Positions 39,336 through 50,733 of a stretch of DNA of 64,000 nucleotides are shown here, one piece after another (position 1 is the stretch's first letter; every line of letters starts with the position of its first letter). The notes below the pieces were generated by a model. It was not told where the DNA came from and made no database searches. It saw only the letters and a list, made by a program, of their open reading frames with translations. Origin of the DNA: Dallia pectoralis (Eukaryota > Chordata > Actinopteri > Esociformes > Umbridae); NCBI GenBank assembly GCA_029465975.1, contig CM055736.1:7957295-8021294 (forward strand), in the 5' to 3' direction. The translations under genes were made by a program, and so were the position numbers.

Positions 39336-42300
39336 TCAGAACTCTCCGACGTCAACTCGCTTGTCTCTGAACTTGTTCCTCGCCTTCGTCCGGGCCTTGA
39401 ACGTTGCGGCGTTGCACAGATGCTATAAAAGAAGACGCACGTTACAGACACTTTGCTTCGTTTAAATGGATCCATGTGAACGTCATGACTGTAATGGCAA
39501 TGAAATGTCTAACAAATTGGTGTGTTAAAGGGACTCTCTGAAGGGGTATGTATTAGGGTGGGGCAATGTCTGCCAAATTGGTGGTGGATGATTTCTACAG
39601 TGAAACATCGTGATGGACGATGCTGTCGCACGCAGACGGGCGACGACAACTAGCAGTGACAATATCTAGCACCATTAACAAGGACAGAATGCTTCACTTT
39701 AATTTACATTTATATTTCAATGCTGTAGTATTTTATAACATTTATTTAAATAGTTTTTTATTAATTACATTATTTGATTATTTCACTCCTCCCGTACCCT
39801 TTCCATACTTTCCCTCTGTATAGCCTGCGTACTAGTCAGGATCTAAAAAAAATGCGTCAAAACTAGGGCTGGGATATTTAACGCGTTAATTTCAAATTTT
39901 TAACGCGTTAAAATAATTTAACGCAATTAACGCACCACTTTATTAAGTTTCGGTTTCGGTTTGCAAAGCCGAATTCAAATACCATAGAAGCAGCTCGTCT
40001 TTAGTTTATCATATAAAAGCAAAACACAGGGTCATTATTTACGTTACTAGAGAGTATATAGGACAGAAACACCCGATCATTATTGATGTTGCAATCCGCG
40101 TTACTGCAGTAATGTGCGCCTAATCGGGCTTTTGACCAAACAAGTAATCGTTAACCGATGTTTTAGATAAATAGATAGAAACTGCCGCCCGATAAACACA
40201 GTAGAAGACGAGGGACTAAAATAAATCATTCCAATTGCATTGGGATCCCCATCATAGAATCTACCCTCTAAAACAATTGTTTTGAGACATAACCTGCTGG
40301 AGAAAGCAGAGAACGTCACTCTCATGGAGACCCTAACCAACCCGACATAACCAAACTTAATTTCACTTCATTCTGTTTGTCATTCATATTACAAAGGCTG
40401 TTATAGACTTCTTTAAAATTAATCTGACAACTTTACATATAGTGCAATTATTTTGGCCTATAGGCTTAAGTTCTAAAATAATCTATCTTTGACATTGATG
40501 GTTTCACCTTACACTTTGTCATTTTGTTTTTGAAAATGTTTTTTTTCATTTGGACTATTGTCAAGATGATCCAGTATTTTTGATAACCTTCAGGGTTTAA
40601 ATATATAACTTGCACGTCAACACTTTGTTTATAAAGTTGCTATATTTTATAAGAATGACTATTCCGTATTGTTCACAGGAGAGATTATCATAAAATAATG
40701 TATTTAAAATATACTTCATTGTGTTAATTGATTTATTTAATTGTTTCAAACAACTTGGGGAAAATCCGATTAATCACGATTAATCACAGGATTGTGCGAT
40801 TAATTTGTTAATTTTTTTAAATAAATTGACGGCCCTAGTCAAAACACTTGGTCGCTAAAAAAGGTACTATTTTGCATATTTGGCAGTATTTTGGACAGCC
40901 CAGAGACACTTCTGAAGTGGTGTGCAAGACGTGTGCTCATTTAATTCCGACAAGATGCCCAGCTTCATACATAAAAAAACTTGTGCATGTGTGCTACACT
41001 GTGTGTGCTACACTGTGTGTGCTACACTGTGTGTGCTACACTGTGTGTGCTACACTGTGTGTGCTACACTGTGTGTGCTACACTGTGTGTGCTACACTGT
41101 GTGTGCTACACTGTGTGTGCTACACTGTGTGTGCTACACTGTGTGTGCTACACTGTGTGTGCTACACTGTGTGTGCTACACTGTGTGTGCTACACTGTGT
41201 GTGCTACACTGTGTGTGCTACACTGTGTGTGCTACATTAGAATGTGTGTTCACCACTCCGCAGCCCATTAAGCCCAGTAATTGTAATACTTAAACTTTCT
41301 AAACTCTCATCTCTAAACCATGACGCAGGTAGTCCTATCTAAAAGCATGGGTGTCATCTTAATCTAATTTAACCAGTCACATTTTAATTATTTCGTTATT
41401 TTTGTATGCTTTGTTTCGTTCCTGTAAAAGGCAATCATTCGTTCAGCGTTTCTTTTGCCGATTACATTCTTGAATGTTACAAGAAATTGGTCCATTTAAC
41501 AAAAAAAAGAATGAAAATCCCGAGTGTAATCTTATAAATGGTGCTTTTGTTCAGGTTATTTTTTTTCAGTGAAGGAATTGTGGTTGGGAACAACTTTCAA
41601 TTAACAGCATTTAAAAAATGTGATTTGACTATTGTGGCTATTAGAACACTTATCAGAAAACAATAATTCATTATTTTACGTCGCCGAGGTCCGGGCAGGT
41701 AATTAGCCTTGGCTTGGGCAATACAAATAGAGACTTACGTCCTGATTTACTGACGCAACAGGTAGGCTGTATTTATATAAATTACTCAAAATAATAACTG
41801 TTTGCGTGGAAATTGCTACATGCGTTACAACTATATATAGTGTAATAAACTATGGCCCAACCATAGTTTGTATCATATCAGAAACTAGTTTAGAAAATAA
41901 TCTATTTTGTCCTATCGGCCCAACCCTAGCTTGTATCATATCTGAAACTAGTTTAGAAAATCATCCATTTTGTCCTATTATGTTCAATCAAACTATCACC
42001 CATGCCGCCTTTACTGGGCATTTACTGTGAAATGTAAAGAAATTAAATTGTTAAAATGTTAACGCTGGCCATTGGAGGAAGGAACATGCGGTCTAATAAG
42101 GAAGCGTACCCGTTCGAAACGTGATATTTTCATGGACTTCAGTGTTGCCGTGTCAACCAGCATAGGCGGTCCCAGTTCAAACACGTCCCGGATAAACTCA
42201 TTGGCCTGCAGGTGATAGTTCATGCCAGAGCCCACAAACTCCCTGAAGGCATCGTAGGTTCTTTTCCTCCCCCAGCTGTCGATGGTCATCCTCTCTGTGC

Positions 42301-45300
42301 TGAAGCGGATTGTCTCACTCTGGAAATCCCCCTCCTATATCACACACAGGTCAAACAGGTTTTATGCCCCACAACAAAACAGAAAATACTAGGGCAGTGG
42401 AGATTACACCGTACAATTATAATAACAGAATTGCTGATTTGAAATATTTCACTTGTTCTGCGATCTGTACATCTGAATGTTGGATCGCCGATACCAACTG
42501 GACGTGTTCTGCTGACTCACCTCAACAGCCTTGAGTACATCTCTGAAAACAGACCTCTGCTTTCTCTTGTCAGTCTTTGCACGGTGCTTGTTGCAGTCAG
42601 TGGCTAAAGAGCTCAGCTTGTCACACAGAGGTGCCCAGTCTTCATACTCAAACTCCTGAAAGGCCCAAAACGAGCATCACTACGAGCTGCGTCAGTTCAG
42701 CCCCTCAAACTCATTTAACACTGAGGCAGAGTTGTGCAAAATTAGAATATGTTAAGTCAAGAAGTACGACAACAATTCTGTGTTCCTGATTTAATATCGT
42801 CACATTATGGGCAACTACATGGGGGGCCAGTGTCCACTCACAGGATCCAGGTCCCGAGCCAGCTCAAACAGCAGAGCGATGGTTTCTCCCGCCGCGATCC
42901 TCATGTGAACATTGTCATTTTCCAACAACCGGGGCAGTTTGGGCAGGTGCCTGTAAGACAAACGCACGTCCTGGTAAAACGAGTGACCCTCTCATGACCC
43001 TCTAGTGGTCAGCATGACAGAGACAGAGGTCACCTACTTGTGTGCGATGGCTTTGACCTGGCTGCTGGGACAGACTGTGAGCAGCAGGGCCCAGGAGAGG
43101 AGGGCGTTGGTGTGGAGCAGGGTGGTCTGGGGGTTCAGGGAGGGACGACTCCCGTCCTCCCTTACGTACGACCGCGTAAACAGGCTCTCCAAGGTCTCCA
43201 TGGTGACGTATACGTCCTGGGAACGCGACAGACAGGAAGTGGAATAAGTTTGTTGTACCAGAAAAAGAGGCAGAACCGTGCAGTCGCTGGGAAAGTTTAT
43301 TTTAGAATTACGAAATTTACATTTTCCTAACATCCAGGATCTAGCCACGTACCAGGATGTCTTCTTCTGCCACTAGAGTACACAGGCCCAAACTGGTGGC
43401 ACACTAAGAAGAGAACCAACAAGTGCTCAGTGAGTCGGCCAAACGCATTTAAATCAGAAAGACCCGTGTCCAGAGTCAGACACTCACGGCTTGTCTGGCT
43501 TGAATGTTGGCCGATCCGTCCAGCAGGATGTTCTTGAAGACGGGTTTGAGTGTCTTGAACACTTCCTCGCTCTCGATGCCTGAGCCCAGCTGAATGCACA
43601 GGAGACAGGCCACGGACGCTGCCGCGTGCTGTTCCTCACCTTTACCTAAAGGGAGGGTTAAAGTAACAGAAAACACGAATACATTTATGGTTTATGTTCG
43701 TCTTTCCATTCATATTCACCGAGACTGGCAGAGGAAAGGCAACTATGGTGAGCTGGGAAGAACCTGGAAGAACGCTGGCGGTCACCTTTCTTGAGACAGC
43801 GCTCAATGCTGTCCGCGATGGTCACCCGCCGGTCCGAAATGAACTCATACAGGATCCTGGTCGCCATGGCGGCCTTCAGCCCGTCCAGGGCTCCTTGTCT
43901 GGTCTTGGCACTGTCAACGGGGCGGCAAAACAGTATCAATAAAGCTCTAGCGTGAGTCAGTCGTGTGCGTGTGACAGTAAGGAGATTTGATTCCAAATCC
44001 CTAACAGCATGAATCTGTAACTGGATGACGTCTGGTTGCCAAAGAATGATTGTTTGTTGTTGCATAACATTACAGCTGAGGTGATACAGAGGAAACAGCT
44101 CAACCCCGTTCTCCTAGCGAAGTGGGGTTAGACTTGCCTCTTATCCAACGTGCTGTCAACATAAACCTTCAGCTTGTATTGGAAGTCCTCCTGGGCAGAC
44201 TCCTCACACACCTCGCCTCCTACATGCGTAGGGGACAAATACAGGACTTTGTACCCTGTTGTAGGCTATAAACGTTTAACGATTTAAGACTGCAGCATAA
44301 ATCAGCTAAAGGCTGTATGACATTTATCAAAATACGACATATAAATTGTGTGTGTGTGTGTATGTTTTCTTCATGTCCGTCCACCGCCCCCGTCGCTGCA
44401 CACAAACCTTCGTCTGTCACACTGATGGCGTCACTGAAGCTGCTGCAAAGGCTGAGGCTGTCGAAGGAGACGTCCTCGTCGCTGAAGGGCTGCACAGCTC
44501 CATTCTGCCCCCCTGAAACACAAAAGACATCATCAAAAATATATAAAAGCAAATCTGTGTACAGAACCTAGCTGAATATCCTCGTGCCTGGGGATTTATT
44601 GATTGTGACAGTGTCCACAGCAGATCAGTGCACTGCATCAGCACGTATTTGTTTAAACTGTATTGTTTAGTGTTGGTGCAGAACAGAAGAGGAAGGAATG
44701 AATAATATTCAGTCAACTGGTCTATAAAACCTGTGTTGTTTGTGTCTCCAAGCAGCGGTCAGAAATGTTTGGATCTAAATTATTAATGCTTATCCATATC
44801 TAATACAAAGCTGGAAAATAATGTTAGTTCAACTTCAAAACAAAAGCAGTATTGCCCATCACTATAGAAGTAAAATATATGTGTGTGGTTAGACAAGAAC
44901 TGGTGGCATCAAACAATTGGATGTAATACTTCCTTAGACAGCGTTGGACCACTTCAAAAACAAGAGAAGAGAGATTGGCGCTTTTAAGGTTCAGATAAAT
45001 TACTGCTTTTTATATTTTTTAATAATCCAATGTTGGATAACGACAATAGTAGACTTTTATTTCTTATTTTTTTACAATATAAGGCAAGGTGTTTAGCACA
45101 CTAAGCATGTCAAAATAATGCAGCAGACATGTTTGTTTAACAGCAGAAGCCAGACAGCTGATATTCTGAGAAATGCACTTAATGTTCCCACTTAAAGTCA
45201 AGGGCACCCTGTGCCTAGTTATTGGCTGACCGGAAAAAAAAACAGTGTTGCTCACGGTTTGGTTGCAGGCAAGGCAGTGACGGTATCTAACCCCAGCTGG

Positions 45301-46016
45301 TGCAGCTGATTATTATTAAAAGACCGCGCGTGTCCGGGACACGTGCACCGTATTCTCTGCCATGTGTAACAATGATCACGTGACAAGTCAAGGCATTGCT
45401 GGCGACAGTATTGAACACCTGATTGTATTTTCATTTGTTGTTTCTGAAGTCAATCCACACCAAGGGTCCACGTAACTTGCTGTTCGACTAGCACGCACAC
45501 ACACACAGTCGTGCTTTAGCAAAGCCGTCTAATAATCATATGCACGGTTAACTGATTGGTTAGTTAGCAGCACGACTCTACTTTTAATGTAACATATATA
45601 TTTTCAACGGGTTTACCATTGCTTTGATAGTTACTAGCTACATTAGCTACGATACATTACGTTTAACACGCAACGATTGCATCAGACGTACTCGCGTAGC
45701 AGTATGGTGTCTTAATAAGATTAAAGGAGAAATTACGCTGTCGTATATTTACACGTGTTTAAAATCAAGCCAAAGTTATTTGAAAGATCCTTGTTTACAG
45801 ATACATTGACTTTGGCTTGTTGGCAACCATAATAGGCCTTGACCCCCCACCATAAATGTAGTCTTTTCGACATTACTCGTCTGTGAAATCAAACCGCCTG
45901 AACCACGTATACAACTACAAATCCCACAACCCTTTAAGCTCAAACCACGAGAGGGCCAAAAACCGGGCTGCTGCGGCTTGCTTACCCCTGGAACTTCTCT
46001 TTTTAGTCCTTGGCAT
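39336..46016 (-). CDS. ifrd1: Interferon-related developmental regulator 1, 11 coding exons, 428 aa
   Basis: Coding exons in transcript order: 46016-45986, 44512-44408, 44219-44138, 43910-43786, 43645-43488, 43403-43353, 43216-43038, 42950-42842, 42655-42521, 42334-42110, 39422-39336. Lengths sum to 1287 bases with every phase matching and the stop TGA at 39338-39336. Family signatures run throughout: MPRTKKR start, VQPFSDEDVS, DSIERCLKKG, CIQLGSGIESEE, NKHRAKTDKRKQRSVFRDVL, NEFIRDVFELGPP and the basic C-terminus FKARTKARNK...VDVGEF. IFRD1 is an ARM-like-repeat co-regulator that works with HDAC/Sin3-type complexes in muscle, neutrophil and stress responses (family knowledge). The acidic early segment and DKS.KTRQ.AL region favour IFRD1 over IFRD2. 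Intron 3 has a GC donor (AG|GCAAGT). All other introns are GT-AG. Intron 10 (2.7 kb) holds a hAT element and a minisatellite. A polyadenylation signal AATAAA lies at 38941-38936. Confidence 0.96.
39864..40837 (+). mobile_element. Non-autonomous hAT transposon copy 1 (974 bp), in IFRD1 intron 10
   Basis: Exact 8-bp target duplications GTCAAAAC flank it (39856-39863 and 40838-40845). The termini TAGGGCTGGG and ACGGCCCTA share the short inverted end TAGGGC. Eight-base duplications are diagnostic of hAT. The left subterminal region repeats AACGCGTTAA, and the right one repeats GATTAATCACGATTAATCAC. There is no transposase; a 79-codon frame inside is shared with copy 2 but has no recognisable motif. 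Confidence 0.95.
40988..41236. repeat. 14-bp minisatellite, about 17-18 perfect copies
   Basis: The unit GCTACACTGTGTGT is repeated almost without variation in IFRD1 intron 10. Its uniformity suggests recent expansion. All three plus frames stay open, giving a Cys-rich artefactual translation. Confidence 0.97.
41866..41982. repeat. About 60-bp tandem duplication
   Basis: Two copies of a unit containing TTGTATCATATCAGAAACTA, then GTTTAGAAAATAATC..TTTTGTCCTAT, lie head to tail with a few differences, within IFRD1 intron 10. Confidence 0.88.
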
Positions 46017-46026
46017 GTTCGTGCAT
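46003..46026 (-). promoter_or_regulatory. 7-codon upstream ORF overlapping the IFRD1 start codon
   Basis: An ATG at 46026-46024, ten bases before the IFRD1 ATG and in another frame, reads MHEHAKD and stops at TAA 46005-46003, inside codons 4-5 of IFRD1. If transcribed, ribosomes using it would bypass the main start. uORF control of IFRD1 mRNA has been described in mammals; whether this fish transcript starts far enough upstream to include the uATG is not known. Confidence 0.5.
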
Positions 46027-46291
46027 ATAAATATGAAAATGAGCAGAAATCAGCCAATACACGACCAGTTTTTATTAAACTGTCTCATAAATTGACAATC
46101 GTCCCGTGGTACGGTGAAGAGAAAAGAATAAAAAGCGGTCCTGGAGAAAACCTGTGTGCGAAAACGATACATTTTCCCTCTAAAAAAACTAAGGGCTGTG
46201 TAATGGCGCAAAGTAGTAAGTATATATATATATGACGGAGACGTCACATGACATAACGGGATATCCCTGGTCGCCGCTGACCAATCACCCT

Positions 46292-46505
46292 GCTGATAAT
46301 ACGAGCGTGACGCACTACGTCTGAGTTTATCAGAGACAGTACATAAAGGAGATGGCCAACTCGAAGACACGCCACCATATATTTGTGTCGGGTCACGCGG
46401 CTGATAATACCAGTGTGACACACTACGTTTGGGTTTATCAGAGACAGTACATAAAGGAGATGGCCAACTCGAAGACATGCCCTCATATATTTGTGTCGTG
46501 TCAGG
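46292..46505. repeat. 108-bp tandem duplication upstream of IFRD1
   Basis: Two copies begin GCTGATAATAC at 46292 and 46400 and run through TTATCAGAGACAGTACATAA, GGAGATGGCCAACTCGAAGA and CATATATTTGTGTCG. The copies differ at about ten positions. They lie 0.28-0.49 kb upstream of the IFRD1 start codon and so may fall in its promoter. Confidence 0.92.
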
Positions 46506-46573
46506 TCTGCTTATTGTTTCTCGTCGAATTTTCGTTCTTGCGAAAATTATACAGACGTGAGTGTGAAGTCAGG

Positions 46574-46705
46574 ATGTCATCGCTGGATAAAAAACGCAGT
46601 GTTATAATTCACGTTTCTTGTTTAGTTGTAGCAGTAGCCATTACTTCCTTTTTGTTTATACACATACATCAGGGTTTGTTAAAGGTAGTACCTCCAATGA
46701 AATAA
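46574..46705 (+). CDS. Short unidentified ORF with one membrane segment (uncertain)
   Basis: I do not recognise this frame. It opens 558 bases upstream of and divergent to IFRD1 and encodes 43 residues: a charged start MSSLDKKR, then about 17 hydrophobic residues (VIIHVSCLVVAVAITSFLFI), the arrangement of a type II membrane anchor. A different frame remains open from about 46660 to 46887 and reads plausibly protein-like, including CPYATYWDLDINSNRF. A one-base slip or a splice could join the two, but I see no compelling splice pair. It may be the start of a small gene, a pseudogene or chance. Confidence 0.25.
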   Translation: MSSLDKKRSVIIHVSCLVVAVAITSFLFIHIHQGLLKVVPPMK

Positions 46706-47181
46706 GTATAGAGTACACAGGTGTGTTGAGCTCTGGTCTTACACAAACGAACAGGATACACAAGGTACTGACTACTGTGAGAGCTGACGATAGATGCCCA
46801 TATGCAACTTATTGGGATCTTGATATAAACAGTAATAGGTTTTTCTCCAGGGGGTTACACCGCCTTCCATTGAAACCAATTAGATAAACGCGAGGTAGGA
46901 GGCCTCGGGTGACTGAACAAATACTGAGTGATTTATTTCTGTCTGCCCATCATTTCTTGCAACAATTGGGAGATCACAGTCATGAAACAGATGATGCTTC
47001 GTTCAGTACAATGATAATGTATTCTGAAAGTCCCCTGTTACGACAGTATACCTGTACGTGCCTCCGTGATCACAAGAGTATTAGTCACTCACTACCAAAC
47101 ATGTTATAACGTGTTTGTGTCTGATGCCTTTTTATCACCAGGGAAGTAGACCTGATAAGACAAATCTCCAAGCTGTTATCG

Positions 47182-47603
47182 CGGTAAAGTTAGTTTTACG
47201 TTGGACATTCGGTGGATATTCATTAGTGAAAATTACCGGTTCAGGAGAGTGACCAGCATCGATTCCTGATGAGGTTAAGTTTCAAAAGTGCTATATTCTG
47301 ACTTGGGGGAAGATGCCCTACAATCCACAACTTTTAGTTTTATCCAAATATGTTGAAAATTTCAGAGTTGACCCTTTAAAGTTCAATAGCATCTACAGAA
47401 AATATGCGATGACTACAAGAGTACTATATTCTGACTTGAGGGGAGATGCCCTATAATCCACAGCTTTTAGTTTTTTCAACATTTGTTGAAAATTTACGAG
47501 TTGACCCTTTTAAGTTCAATAGCATCTACAGAAAATATGTGATGGCTCCAAAAGTACTATATTCTGACTTGGGGGGAGATGCCCTACATTCACGGCTTCT
47601 AAT
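47182..47603 (+). repeat. Left arm of a long inverted repeat, with internal about 132-bp tandem units
   Basis: It starts CGGTAAAGTTAGTTTTACGT and continues through CCGGTTCAGGAGAGTGACCA into three tandem units, each beginning CTATATTCTGACTTG.GGG (about 47292, 47426, 47556) and ending with a TTCAATAGCATCTACAGAAA segment. The same sequence occurs in reverse complement at 52728-53139, about 5.1 kb away. Confidence 0.93.
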
Positions 47604-48511
47604 TATTATAAACCTGCAGGGCTCTTAGATCCATTAACTCAGGTCAGTTAGTAGAGCCCATTGACTAAACTAAACATGGCAATTCAGCATTTAGCACTAA
47701 TGCTGCATGAACTGGAATGAACTTCAAGAAGACCTCAGACGTGCCACAAAAGGATCAATCTTTAAATCCAGGTTTAAAACACTAATTTCCTCACCTGCCA
47801 TCATGACTACGCTTACTTACAGAATCGTCTACATTTCCATTTTTCCATACATTTTTCTTTTCTTATCTGCTTTAATATTGTATTTCTTAATTGCTTATAT
47901 CTGTTAATTTACTTGTTCTTTATTTCTCCATAAAGCACATTCAATTGCTTCTAAGTATGGAATGTGCTATAGAAATAAACTTGCTTGCTTGCTGTAATAA
48001 TGTCAATTAACATTTGTAGCTTCTATGAAAAGTGTGTCATAACGATTAAACAGTTAGAATCTGTCAATGAGAATCTGTACTGGACTCTCTGGTTAAATAA
48101 AAGTAAAATAAAAATCATTGTCATTTGTTTTAATTAGGGCCGTCAATTTAAAAAAAAATTAACTAATTAATCGCACAATCCTGTGATTAATCGCGATTAA
48201 TCGCATTTTCCCCAAGTTGTTTGAAACAATGAAATAAATCAATTAACACAATGAAGTATATTTTAAATACATTATTTTATGATATTCTCTCCTGTGAACA
48301 ATAAAGAATAGTCATTCTTATCAAATATAGCAACTTTATAAACAAAGTGTTGAAGTGCAAGTTATATATTTAAACCCTGAAGGTTATCAAAAATACTGGA
48401 TCATCTTGGCAATAGCCCAAATGAAATAAAACATTTTAAAAAACAAAATGACAAAGTGTAAGGTGAAACCATCAATGTCAAAGATAGATTATTTTAGAAC
48501 GTAAGCCTATA

Positions 48512-49021
48512 TGTAGCCAAGTGGGCGGAACCAATGTGCGGGTTGCGTACTTGAGGGGAACAGGTTGTGGGTGGCACCGTGCCAGTATTTAGCCGTGTCT
48601 GTGGTGGTCGCTAGCACCAACTGTGCTACAGAAAGAGGTGGGGTGTTACTTGAAATAACCATCTGTGTTCCTGGCTGTAGCAGTATATGTTGGGTGTCGT
48701 CTGTTGTGGTGACTTTGCACATTGAGAGGGGTGTTTCGCTAAACGTTTGTCACTGTTTTTGTAAGGTTCATGTTTGTTTGTTTTTAGTGAGAAAGGTTGT
48801 TATTTATGTATTTTGAGTGCGTGATTTATTGCTTTGGTGATTCTGTTTGTATTATTATTTATTTGATTTGAGGCACTTGCAATCAACCTGTCCCTATACG
48901 TACCGGTAGGGTTCTTGTATTACTGAATACATTATTGTTTTCTAAGAACTCTGGTTGCTGTTGTGGCTGCTTGCCTGTTATGGGCCCAGGACCTGTTCAC
49001 ACAGAGTGACCAAGGGTTACA
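48512..49021 (+). repeat. 5' LTR of nested element
   Basis: It has TG...CA termini. It differs from the 3' LTR by a 2-bp length change at CAACTGTGCTACAG, a clustered difference after CATGTTTGTTTG and a few single substitutions. Confidence 0.92.
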
Positions 49022-49461
49022 GTTTGGCGCTGAGAGCAGGGTTGCTGTGGTGAGAAGCAGTCAAACCATGAGTTGTATGGGCAGGTTGGCTTGGTATAGT
49101 GGTTTGGGTAGTTTAGTTCTTTTTAACAAAAACAGTGGCAAACGTTTGGACCCTGAGGAGTGGACCCGGAGGTTTGTGAGGAACTTCAGGCACTGGGACT
49201 GAGGGTACAGGCCGATAAGAACACCATCTGGCTGTTGGTGCAACCTAATGAGGCCCTGACGAACAGCTGCGGCTAGAGACTCTTACATCCTTTCCTTCAG
49301 TCTCATCAGCTGGCGGGAGGTCTTCAAGTGGCCTGGTGTGGGAAGTGAGAGACTGGCCGCAAACTCAAAAGGACTGTTGTCTTAATGCCAAAGTTGGCGA
49401 TGTGTATTTTAATGTTAATACGTTTTTATTCACACAGACCATAACTGTCATGTGGGGAGGT

Positions 49462-50055
49462 AAACCCAGGGCCCAGGAAAGTAGAAGGCGTCAGAGCCAG
49501 TAGTCCTGGACCTGGATGGGGAGTGAAGAGAGGCCCCCAGAGACCAGGGCCCAGGAAAGTAGAAGGCATCAGAGCCAGTAGTCCTGGACCTGGATGGGGA
49601 GTGAAGAGAGGCCCCCAGAGACCAGGAAAGTAGAAGGCGTCAGAGCCAGTAGTCCTGGCCCTGGATGGGGAGTGAAGAGAGGCCCCCAGAGACCAGGAAA
49701 GTAGAAGGCGTCAGAGCCAGTAGTCCTGGCCCTGGATGGGGAGTGTAGAGCGTTACAGGGTATCAAGGTAAACCCAGGGCCCGGAAAGCAGAAGGCATCA
49801 GAGCCAGTAGTCCTGGACCTGGATGGGGAGTGAAGAGAGACCCCCAGAGACCAGGGCCCAGGAAAGTAGAAGGCGTCAGAGCCAGTAGTCCTGGCCCTGG
49901 ATGGGGAGTGAAGAGAGGCCCCCAGAGACCAGGAAAGTAGAAGGCGTCAGAGCCAGTAGTCCTGGCCCTGGATGGGGAGTGTAGAGCGTTACAGGGTATC
50001 AAGGTAAACCCAGGGCCCGGAAAGCAGAAGGCATCAGAGCCAGTAGTCCGGCCCT
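49462..50055. repeat. 71/78-bp tandem array inside the LTR element
   Basis: Units contain AGGAAAGTAGAAGGCGTCAG, AGCCAGTAGTCCTGG and GATGGGGAGTGAAGAGAGGC. Length differs by a 7-base GGGCCCA insertion at the junction. About eight units are present, and a larger block is repeated at a period of 236 bp (GTAGAGCGTTACAGGGTATC at 49745 and 49981). Confidence 0.93.
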
Positions 50056-50226
50056 GGTAGAACCAGTGGTGGTATCAGAGTCTGAGGAGGATTGAGGCTG
50101 TTCAGGTCGAGCTGGGCCTTTTTCCTCATTGTGGTTGACTGAGGGAGAGATGGCAGAGTTGGGTTAAGGCTGAGCTCAATGGTAGGCCAAAACAGGGGGT
50201 CCCTGTTCCAAGTTTGGGGGGGTGAA

Positions 50227-50733
50227 TGTAGCCAAGTGGGCGGAACCAATGTGCGGGTTGCGTACTTGAGGGGAACAGGTTGTGGGTGGCACCGTGCCAG
50301 TATTTAGCCGTGTCTGTGGTGGTCGCTAGCACCAACTGCTACAGAAAGAGGTGGGGTGTTACTTGAAATAACCATCTGTGTTCCTGGCTGTAGCAGTATA
50401 TGTTGGGTGTCGTCTGTTGTGGTGACTTTGCACATTGAGAGGGGTGTTTCGCTAAACGTTTGTCACTGTTTTTGTAAGGTTCATGTTTGTTTGAGATGAG
50501 AGATGAGGTTGTTATTTATGTATTTTGAGTGCGTGATTTATTGCTTTGGTGATTCTGTTTGTATTATTATTTATTTGATTTGAGGCACTTGCAACCAACC
50601 TGTCCCTATACGTACCGGTAGGGTTCTTGTATTACTGAATACATTATTGTTTTCTAAGAACTCTGGTTGCTGTTGTGGCTGCTTGCCTGTTATGGGCCCA
50701 GGACCTGTTCACACAGAGTGACCAAGGGTTACA
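50227..50733 (+). repeat. 3' LTR of nested element
   Basis: Direct repeat of 48512-49021, preceded by a purine-rich tract and followed by the TATA duplication and the second half of the hAT element. Confidence 0.92.

Larger units (their letters stand above)
48512..50733 (+). mobile_element. Non-autonomous LTR retrotransposon (2222 bp) nested in hAT copy 2
   Basis: Two direct repeats, 48512-49021 (510 bp) and 50227-50733 (507 bp), begin TGTAGCCAAGTGGGCGGAAC and end ACCAAGGGTTACA. The flanking duplication is TATA (48508-48511 and 50734-50737). Three bases after the 5' LTR comes TGGCGCTGAGAGCAGGG, a primer-binding-site-like string starting with TGG. A G-run (TTTGGGGGGG) precedes the 3' LTR. The 1.2-kb interior has no gag or pol, only a short frame to 49202 and a tandem array. 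The LTRs differ by a handful of changes, so the insertion is fairly recent. Mobilisation must have relied on another element's proteins. Strand is inferred from PBS and polypurine positions. Confidence 0.9.

Noticed and set aside
40101..40340. 79-codon frame conserved between the two hAT copies (also at 50856-51095)
   Set aside because: Conservation is explained by shared transposon ancestry; there is no motif, and both copies are non-autonomous with the frame outside any transposase domain.
40848..41293. Cys-rich repeat protein frames
   Set aside because: They come from the 14-bp array open in three frames inside an IFRD1 intron, antisense to the gene.
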